From assembly GCA_025964405.1 (NCBI GenBank), contig JAOPYW010000139.1:1-11740 (forward strand): 11,740 nucleotides of DNA, written 5' to 3'. Below the pieces are notes generated by a model. That model had not been told where the DNA came from and did no database searches. It worked only from the letters and a program-made list of their open reading frames with translations. Position 1 is the first letter of the stretch; the number at the start of each line of letters is the position of its first letter. Of the stretch, positions 6,401 to 11,740 are shown one piece after another. The DNA is from Thermoleophilia bacterium (GTDB lineage Bacteria > Actinomycetota > Thermoleophilia > Gaiellales > SKUG01). The position numbers were made by a program, and so were the translations under genes.

Positions 6401-8006
6401 AGAGGTCGTTCAGGTCGGAGGTCGCGAAGCGACCGCCGTCCAGCTGCACCATCGGGCGGAGCTCCGGCGGGATCACGGGGATCACGTCGAGGATCATCCA
6501 CTCGGCCTGGTTGTCACTCTTCACGAACGAGTTGACGACCTTGAGGCGCTTGATCGCCTTCTGCTGCTTCTGGCCCTTGCCGGTGCGGATCTCCTCGCGG
6601 AGCACGTCGGCGGTGGCCTTCGGATCGACCTGGCGCAGGAGCTCACGCATCGCGTTCGCGCCCATGCCACCCTCGAAGTACTCGCCGAAGCCGAACGGCG
6701 CCGGGGTACCGAAGCGGTCCTTGAGCTCACGGAAGAGCGGCTCGTCGGCCACGATCATGCGGCGCTCGAGGCCCTCGAAGAGCGCCCATGCGCGCTCGAG
6801 GCGATCGCTCTCGATGGCGGCACCCTCACGGATGTCACTCATGCGGCTCGCGAGGTCCTGCGCGGTCTCCTTGGTCTTGACGGCCCACTGCAGCAGCAGG
6901 TCGTTCTCCTCCTTGGTGACGGCTCCACCCTCACGAAGCGCGTACTCGCTCATCGTGTCGGTGATCTTCTTGGGCTCCGGACCCGGTGCGTGCTCGACGA
7001 CGTCGCCGATCAGGTGGGCACCGGTCGTGCGTGCGACTTCCCAGGGCATCTCCTGGAAGACCTGGCGCTCGACCTCGGAGACCCAGGTGCGGTCCTCCTC
7101 GGTGAAGCCGGCCATCGCGCCCTTGGCGGAACGGATGTACTTGAGGCGACGGTCGCGCGTCTTGTCGTCGGCGTCCTTCATGCCCTTGACGAGGTACTGG
7201 CCCCACTCCTTCACGGCGACGGTCTGCTCGCGCGTCAGTCGGCGGTCGGGGCGGAACTTGCTCTCCTTGATGACGGTGAGGATCGTCTTGCGGTCCTCGG
7301 TGCCCTGGAGGGCAGCCACGATGTCGGCGTACACGCCGCCACCGATCTTGCGCACGTCCTTGAGTGCCGGGGCGCTCTGCTCCTCGGCCCAGCTCTCGAT
7401 CGACTCCATCCAGACGTTGTCGTCCTCGTCGAAGCCGGTCTTCACGCCCTCGGCGAGGAAACCACGGCGACGCTCGAGGCGCGTCTGCACCATGCCGAGC
7501 ATCTCCTCGCGGTCAGCCGCGATGCGCTCGATCTCCGCGTTGACCTTGGCCTTGAGGCCCTTGAGGTCCTTGGCGCGTGCCTTCTCGTCGACGCTCGTGA
7601 TGATCGAGGCCGCGAAGTACAGGACCTTCTCGAGGTCCTTCGGCGCGATGTCGAGCAGGTAGCCGATGCGTGACGGCACACCCTTGAAGAACCAGATGTG
7701 GCTGACGGGAGCGGCGAGCTCGATGTGGCCCATGCGCTCGCGACGCACCTTCTGGCGCGTGACTTCCACGCCGCAGCGCTCGCAGACGATGCCCTTGTAG
7801 CGCACGCGCTTGTACTTGCCGCAGTAGCACTCCCAGTCACGGGTCGGGCCGAAGATCTTCTCGCAGAAGAGTCCGTCCTTCTCGGGCTTGAGCGTTCGGT
7901 AGTTGATGGTCTCCGGCTTGGTGACCTCGCCGTGTGACCAGTCGCGGATCTGCTTCGGTGAGGCGAGGCCGATCTGGATGCTGTCGAAGTTGTTGATGTC
8001 GATCAC
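3441..8006 (-). CDS. rpoC: DNA-directed RNA polymerase subunit beta'
   Basis: Complete 1521-residue beta' subunit, which carries the Mg2+ catalytic centre of RNA polymerase. Visible elements in order: N-terminal zinc ribbon (Cys60, 62, 75, 78); the block leading to RFRQNLLGKRVDYSGRS (604-620); the catalytic NADFDGD with Asp727, 729 and 731; bridge helix region GARKGLADTALRTADSGYL (1052-1070); second zinc site (Cys1088, 1166, 1173, 1176); trigger loop LTMRTFHTGG (1208-1217). Conserved blocks follow mycobacterial RpoC closely. The protein is about 200 residues longer than the mycobacterial one. Most of the surplus is one charged, apparently helical insertion at about residues 186-386, between the zinc-ribbon/clamp start and the ERAWALFEGL segment. 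The start is GTG at 8004-8006, chosen because the N-terminus MIDINNFDSIQIGLASP aligns with the family start. The gene lies 72 bases after rpoB and ends with TAG. The window does not show an internal promoter. Confidence 0.99.
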   Translation of the reverse strand: MIDINNFDSIQIGLASPKQIRDWSHGEVTKPETINYRTLKPEKDGLFCEKIFGPTRDWECYCGKYKRVRYKGIVCERCGVEVTRQKVRRERMGHIELAAPVSHIWFFKGVPSRIGYLLDIAPKDLEKVLYFAASIITSVDEKARAKDLKGLKAKVNAEIERIAADREEMLGMVQTRLERRRGFLAEGVKTGFDEDDNVWMESIESWAEEQSAPALKDVRKIGGGVYADIVAALQGTEDRKTILTVIKESKFRPDRRLTREQTVAVKEWGQYLVKGMKDADDKTRDRRLKYIRSAKGAMAGFTEEDRTWVSEVERQVFQEMPWEVARTTGAHLIGDVVEHAPGPEPKKITDTMSEYALREGGAVTKEENDLLLQWAVKTKETAQDLASRMSDIREGAAIESDRLERAWALFEGLERRMIVADEPLFRELKDRFGTPAPFGFGEYFEGGMGANAMRELLRQVDPKATADVLREEIRTGKGQKQQKAIKRLKVVNSFVKSDNQAEWMILDVIPVIPPELRPMVQLDGGRFATSDLNDLYRRVINRNNRLKRLLDLGAPEIIVNNEKRMLQEAVDALFDNGRRGRAVTGPGNRPLKSLSDMLKGKQGRFRQNLLGKRVDYSGRSVIVAGPSLKLHQCGLPKLMALELFKPFIMARLVERKSVQNIKAAKKMVESQIPEVWDVLEEVISEHPVLLNRAPTLHRLGIQAFEPKLVEGKAIQVHPLVCSAFNADFDGDQMAVHLPLSAEAQAEARILMLSAHNILSPAHGNPLAVPSQDMVLGLYYLTWADDDRIGQPWEDLVKADKKGENLPQRFGNAEEVQHALANGQVALRDAIAVRLDRHRDTELVREWVVTTPGRLLFHDAIERRLGEALDVFDSADHHFANATLTKKQITVYVNQLIDQWGTSTVALLLDTIKDLGFEYAEKSGGTVSKNDIIIPEEKWAIIGETDEKANLIRKQYERGLITEGERKDRVVSLWETTTEAVAKVMGEKLELDKQNPIYMMADSGARGSTKQLSQLAGMRGLMANPKGETIDQPIRSNFMEGLSVLEFFISTHGARKGLADTALRTADSGYLTRRLVDVAQDVIVRTRDCGTTSYISLPLFNDEEMTDFNVNALGRVLAEPLVDKNGEIVADSGDELNHHVLRRYVAIHGGKAPKNRPFATLRSVLYCEAEHGMCQACYGRSLADGRMAELGDVAGIIAAQSIGEPGTQLTMRTFHTGGVAGGDITTGLPRVVEIFEARNPKGAAELFDPEDELVDAYKAGGIIHLEPLERSTRVTITPKKLPKAWDEADTWAIEIERGRRIIVEDGQETEIGLPLTEGSQNPADLLRLRGAYECASYLVAEVQRVYQSQGVEIHDKHLELIIRQMLKRVRVITAGGSELWLPGELADAHKVLRENVRMGKLKTKAQIVFEPVILGITKASLATDSFLSAASFQETTKVLTDAALEGRVDNLVGLKENVIIGKLIPAATGLSRYQDLKFGPAERPRTFYEAEQFLSGLDLGTSDDDRVGVSVPNPDLDNPFGL

Positions 8007-8018
8007 GGTGTGCTTCAG

Positions 8019-8023
8019 CTCCT
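8019..8023 (-). promoter_or_regulatory. Shine-Dalgarno sequence of rpoC
   Basis: AGGAG on the minus strand lies 12 bases before the GTG start of rpoC. The spacing is longer than the usual 5-9 bases, but this is the only good match in the 72-base rpoB-rpoC gap. No alternative ATG nearby fits the family N-terminus. Confidence 0.6.
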
Positions 8024-8078
8024 ATGCTGATGGTGGTTCTCGGTTCGGTGGAGCGGTGCGCGGGGTCGTGGGCTGGGC

Positions 8079-11000
8079 TCAGCTCGCGTCGTCCGCATCC
8101 GCAGCGGGACCGAGGTCACCGATGGTGATGTCGTCGTCGATCGTGATGTTGCCGAGGGGATCGTCAGCGGGCTCGGTGGCGTCGACGCCAGCCAGTTCCG
8201 CATCCAGGTCGATCGTCGTCGTGGTCTCGTCGGCGGCGATGTTGAAGATGCCGTCCGGGTCGACCTTGTCGTTGCCCTCTTCGAGGTCCTGCGCACTCGG
8301 GAGGTCGGCGGTGGCACGCGTCGAGACGGGTGCGAGTTCGATGCCGAGCTCCTCCGCCGCGCGGACCAGCTCGTCCTGCTCCTCCGTGACCTCGAGCACT
8401 GCGCCCGAGCTCGTCTGCACGCGGATGTCGAGTGCAAGTGACTGGATCTCCTTGAGCAGCACCTTGAAGCTCTCGGGGATGGTCGGCTCGGGGATGTTCT
8501 CGCCCTTCACGATGGCTTCGTACGCCTTGACGCGGCCCACGGTGTCATCGCTCTTGACGGTCAGCATCTCCTGGAGCGTGTACGCCGCGCCGTATGCCTC
8601 GAGCGCCCACACCTCCATCTCGCCGAATCGCTGTCCACCGAACTGCGCCTTACCACCCAGCGGCTGCTGCGTGACGAGCGAGTACGGTCCGGTCGAGCGT
8701 GCATGGATCTTGTCGTCCACGAGGTGGTGGAGCTTCAGGATGTACATGACGCCGACCATGACGGGATGCTCGTACGGCTCACCCGTGAGGCCGTTGAACA
8801 GGCGGAGTTTGCCTGACCAGCGGCGACCGGCGGGCGCGTCGGGCGTCGACTGCATGGTGAACTCGAACGTGTCGTCACCGATGCGGTTCTTGCGCGTGCG
8901 TGCTGCACGGGCGTCAGTCGACTTGCGGAGCACCTCGTCGACCTGCTCGAGCGAGGCACCGTCGAACACGGGGGTCGACACGAAGATCGTGCCGTTGCCG
9001 GCCGACGAGTTCTCGCCGACTTCGTCCCACGCGTCCTGCCAGCCGTTGAGCGCGGCCCAACCGAGGTGCGTCTCGAGCACCTGGCCGATGTTCATGCGCG
9101 ACGGCACGCCCAGCGGGTTGAGGATGATGTCGACGGGGGTGCCGTCCTCGAGGAAGGGCATGTCCTCTTCAGGAACGATCTTCGAGATGACGCCCTTGTT
9201 GCCGTGGCGTCCGGCGAGCTTGTCGCCCTCGGAGATCTTGCGCTTCGTCGCGACGAACACCTTGACCAGGCGGTTGACGCCGGGGCTCAGGTCGTCGCCG
9301 TCCTCGCGGGAGAACGTCTTCACGTCGATGACCACGCCGCCGGAGCCGTGCGGGATCTTGAGTGACGTGTCGCGCACCTCGCGTGCCTTCTCCTTGAAGA
9401 TGGCGCGGATCAGCTTCTCCTCGGCCGTCAGCTCGGTCTCGCCCTTCGGCGTGACCTTGCCCACGAGCAGGTCGCCTGCGCGCACCTCAGCACCGACGCG
9501 GACGACGCCGTCCTCGTCCAGCTGGGCGAGGCTCTCCTCGGAGCGGTTCGGGATGTCGCGGGTGATCTCCTCGTCGCCGAGCTTGGTCGTGCGTGCGTCG
9601 ACCTCGTACTCGGAGATGTGCACGCTCGTGAGCAGGTCCTGCTTCACGAGGCGCGAGTTGAGGATGATCGAGTCCTCGAAGTTGTAGCCCTCCCAGCTCA
9701 TGAACGCGACCATGAGGTTGCGACCGAGCGCGATCTCACCGTGGTCGGTCGAGGAGCCGTCGGCCAGCACGGCGCCAGCGGCGACCTTCTGGCCGAGCTT
9801 CACCGTCGGGCGCTGATGGATGATCGTGCCCTGGTTGGAGCGGCGGAACTTGATCATGTCGTAGATGTCGACCTCGCCACCACCGACGTCGATGCCGACG
9901 CGCTCGGCGTCGAGCTGCACGACGGTGCCGGCGCGGTGGGCGACGAGCACGTCACCCGAGTCGACGGCTGCGCGCGCTTCCAGGCCGGTGCCGACGAACG
10001 GCGCCTGCGGCTGGAGGAGCGGCACGGCCTGGCGCTGCATGTTGGAGCCCATGAGCGCGCGATTCGCATCGTCGTGCTCGAGGAACGGGATCATCGCCGT
10101 CGAGATCGAGACCAGCTGGGCCGGCTCGACGTCGACGAAGTCGACCTCGGTCGGGAGGACCGACACGATGTCGCCCTTGTAGCCGCGGGCCACGACGAAG
10201 TCGCCGATGATCGGGGTGACTTCACCCTTCTCGTTGATGTCGGTCGCCTGCGCGACGACCATGTCCTGCTCCTGCGAGGCGTCGAGGTAGTAGATCTCCC
10301 CGGTGACCTTGCCGTTCTTGACCTCGCGGTACGGCGTCGCGATGAAGCCGTGCTCGGAGACCGTCGCATGCGATGCGAGCGAACCGATGAGACCGATGTT
10401 CGGTCCTTCCGGCGTCTCGATCGGGCACATGCGTCCGTAATGGGTCGGGTGGACGTCGCGAACCTCGATCGGTGCGCGCTCGCGGGTCAGGCCACCGGTA
10501 CCGAGCGCGGAGAGCGTTCGGCGATGCTTGAGGCCGGCCAGCGAGTTGGTCTGGTCCATGAACTGCGACAGGGCCGAGGAGCCGAAGAACTCCTTGAGCG
10601 CGGCCACGACGGGTCGGATGTTGATGATCGACTGCGGCGTGATCGTGTCGGGATCCTCGGTCGTCATGCGCTCACGCACGACGCGCTCCATGCGGTACAG
10701 GCCGACGCGGAACGCCTCCTGGATGAGCTCGCCGACGGTGCGGAGTCGGCGGTTGCCGAAGTCCTCGTACTCGTCGAGGGCTGCGCCGATGGTCTCGATC
10801 GCGAGGTAGCGGGTCGCCTCGGCGTAGTCCTTGGTGGGCTCGCCTTCCGCGTTCTCGTGCGGAACCCCGAGCTGCTCCGGGATGGCGAGGAGGGTGCGCA
10901 TGAGCTCGACGAGGTCGTCCTGGTCGCCCGTGACGTCCTCGGCGGATCGCGTGGATCCGAGCGAGTCGTCGCTCCAGCCGGTGATGTCGTTGTGCAGCAG

Positions 11001-11740
11001 GTTGCCCGTGAAGATCGGAGCGGCGAGCGTTCGCAGGTCGCCGTCGATCTCGTAGCCGAGGCGCGTGTTGAGCTTGTAGCGACCGACGCGGGTCAGGTCG
11101 TAGCGCTTCGGGTCGAAGAACAACGTCCGCAGCAGCGTTCGCGAGTTCTCGAGCGTCGGCGGCTCGCCGGGACGCTGCTTCTTGAAGAGCTCGATGAGCC
11201 CTTCCTCCATCGTCTTGACCGTGTCCTTGGCCAGCGTGTTGGCGATGTACTGCGATCCGCCGAACAGGTCGAGGATGCGCTGCTCGCCGTTGGCGCGCTC
11301 GTCCTCGATGCGCTCGTCGAGCGCGCGCTTCTCCGCCTCGGGCGTGTTGTCGGCCGGGAGGATGGAGTGGTCACGACCGTAGCCGAGCACGCGCAGGAGC
11401 ACGGTGGCCGGCAGCTTGCGCTTGCGGTCGATGCGGGCGTAGAGGATGCCCTTCTTGTCGATCTCGAGCTCGAGCCACGAACCACGGCTCGGCATGAGGT
11501 TCGCCGTGAACAGGCCCTTGGCCGGATCCTTGGCGCGCATGAGGTACGCACCGGGCGAGCGGACGAGCTGCGTGACGATGACGCGCTCCGTGCCGTTGAT
11601 GATGAACGTACCCGCCGGGGTCATGAGCGGGAAGTCGCCCATGAAGACGCGCTGCTCGCGGATCTCGCCCGTGTCGCGGTTGACGAAGCGCACGGTCATC
11701 GAGAGCGGCGCGGAGAAGGTCTTCTCCGTCTCGCGGCACT
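8079..11740 (-). CDS. rpoB: DNA-directed RNA polymerase subunit beta (N-terminus outside window)
   Basis: The beta subunit forms the other pincer of RNA polymerase and holds the rifamycin pocket. The window contains 1219 residues; the frame continues off the right edge. By comparison with mycobacterial RpoB roughly the first 100-130 residues are missing. The ATG at 11699 is internal, because the bases before it (…TFSAPLS) still match the family. Visible blocks: FIINGTERVIVTQLVRSPG; the rifamycin-resistance region (10500-10583); RDVHPTHYGRMCPIETPEGP; AMIPFLEHDDANRALMGSNM; AGRHGNKGVISKI; DDKIHARSTGPYS and the following GGKAQFGGQRFGEME. The rifamycin region departs from consensus at several positions, including Thr for Arg529 (E. 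coli numbering). After the usual end near LGIELAP the protein continues for 82 residues (8082-8327) with 23 Asp/Glu and only two Lys/Arg. Stop TGA at 8079-8081; rpoC follows in the same transcript. Confidence 0.99.
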   Translation of the reverse strand, partial: CRETEKTFSAPLSMTVRFVNRDTGEIREQRVFMGDFPLMTPAGTFIINGTERVIVTQLVRSPGAYLMRAKDPAKGLFTANLMPSRGSWLELEIDKKGILYARIDRKRKLPATVLLRVLGYGRDHSILPADNTPEAEKRALDERIEDERANGEQRILDLFGGSQYIANTLAKDTVKTMEEGLIELFKKQRPGEPPTLENSRTLLRTLFFDPKRYDLTRVGRYKLNTRLGYEIDGDLRTLAAPIFTGNLLHNDITGWSDDSLGSTRSAEDVTGDQDDLVELMRTLLAIPEQLGVPHENAEGEPTKDYAEATRYLAIETIGAALDEYEDFGNRRLRTVGELIQEAFRVGLYRMERVVRERMTTEDPDTITPQSIINIRPVVAALKEFFGSSALSQFMDQTNSLAGLKHRRTLSALGTGGLTRERAPIEVRDVHPTHYGRMCPIETPEGPNIGLIGSLASHATVSEHGFIATPYREVKNGKVTGEIYYLDASQEQDMVVAQATDINEKGEVTPIIGDFVVARGYKGDIVSVLPTEVDFVDVEPAQLVSISTAMIPFLEHDDANRALMGSNMQRQAVPLLQPQAPFVGTGLEARAAVDSGDVLVAHRAGTVVQLDAERVGIDVGGGEVDIYDMIKFRRSNQGTIIHQRPTVKLGQKVAAGAVLADGSSTDHGEIALGRNLMVAFMSWEGYNFEDSIILNSRLVKQDLLTSVHISEYEVDARTTKLGDEEITRDIPNRSEESLAQLDEDGVVRVGAEVRAGDLLVGKVTPKGETELTAEEKLIRAIFKEKAREVRDTSLKIPHGSGGVVIDVKTFSREDGDDLSPGVNRLVKVFVATKRKISEGDKLAGRHGNKGVISKIVPEEDMPFLEDGTPVDIILNPLGVPSRMNIGQVLETHLGWAALNGWQDAWDEVGENSSAGNGTIFVSTPVFDGASLEQVDEVLRKSTDARAARTRKNRIGDDTFEFTMQSTPDAPAGRRWSGKLRLFNGLTGEPYEHPVMVGVMYILKLHHLVDDKIHARSTGPYSLVTQQPLGGKAQFGGQRFGEMEVWALEAYGAAYTLQEMLTVKSDDTVGRVKAYEAIVKGENIPEPTIPESFKVLLKEIQSLALDIRVQTSSGAVLEVTEEQDELVRAAEELGIELAPVSTRATADLPSAQDLEEGNDKVDPDGIFNIAADETTTTIDLDAELAGVDATEPADDPLGNITIDDDITIGDLGPAADADDAS

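Noticed and set aside
4497..7673. Plus-strand open frame of 1058 codons antisense to rpoC
   Set aside because: It is the shadow of rpoC: high-GC coding strands seldom create stops in this opposite frame. Its translation is a low-complexity mix of Leu, Val, Arg, Asp, Glu and His without family motifs, while rpoC on the other strand is unmistakable.
7903..9687. Plus-strand open frame of 594 codons antisense to rpoB and rpoC
   Set aside because: It is Ser/Arg/Thr-rich, crosses the junction of two real minus-strand genes, and shows no recognisable domain.
11697..11699. ATG at 11699 as the real start of rpoB
   Set aside because: The frame stays open upstream to the window edge and those residues match the family, so the true start is outside the window.

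Overview
The window is high-GC DNA (strong G/C preference at third codon positions) dominated by the rpoB-rpoC operon on the minus strand. RpoB and RpoC both match actinobacterial sequences closely over their conserved blocks. They also carry features I do not know from Mycobacterium or Streptomyces: a long extra segment near the RpoC N-terminus and an acidic RpoB tail. A deep-branching actinobacterial lineage, for example an Acidimicrobiia-like organism, is my best guess, but this is inference from the proteins alone.

Layout on the + strand axis. At 2-229 lies the 3' end of a plus-strand gene of unknown function. It converges on a minus-strand pair: a nucleoside phosphorylase (251-1027) and, upstream of it in the transcript, a DsbA/FrnE-type thioredoxin-fold oxidoreductase with a histidine-rich tail (1027-1806). 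The pair overlaps by one base in a TGATG junction. A hairpin at 221-242 sits between the convergent genes. Next is a solitary minus-strand gene for a 315-residue protein of unknown function (2073-3020), with a perfect hairpin over its stop codon. A 420-base gap (3021-3440) follows. It holds a G-rich tract and the 14-bp terminator hairpin of the RNA polymerase operon. From 3441 to the right edge lie rpoC (complete, GTG start) and rpoB (N-terminus cut off by the window edge).

RpoB and RpoC together form the catalytic core of RNA polymerase. The catalytic aspartates, both zinc sites, bridge helix and trigger loop are intact. The other genes appear to be separate transcription units with no obvious link to transcription: nucleoside salvage plus thiol/metal chemistry, and one orphan protein.

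I see no mobile element, CRISPR array, tRNA or rRNA. The points most worth a second look are non-consensus residues in the rifamycin pocket of RpoB (including Arg529 to Thr in E. coli numbering), the RpoC N-terminal insertion, the acidic RpoB tail, the His-rich tail of the DsbA-like protein, and the orphan 315-residue protein.
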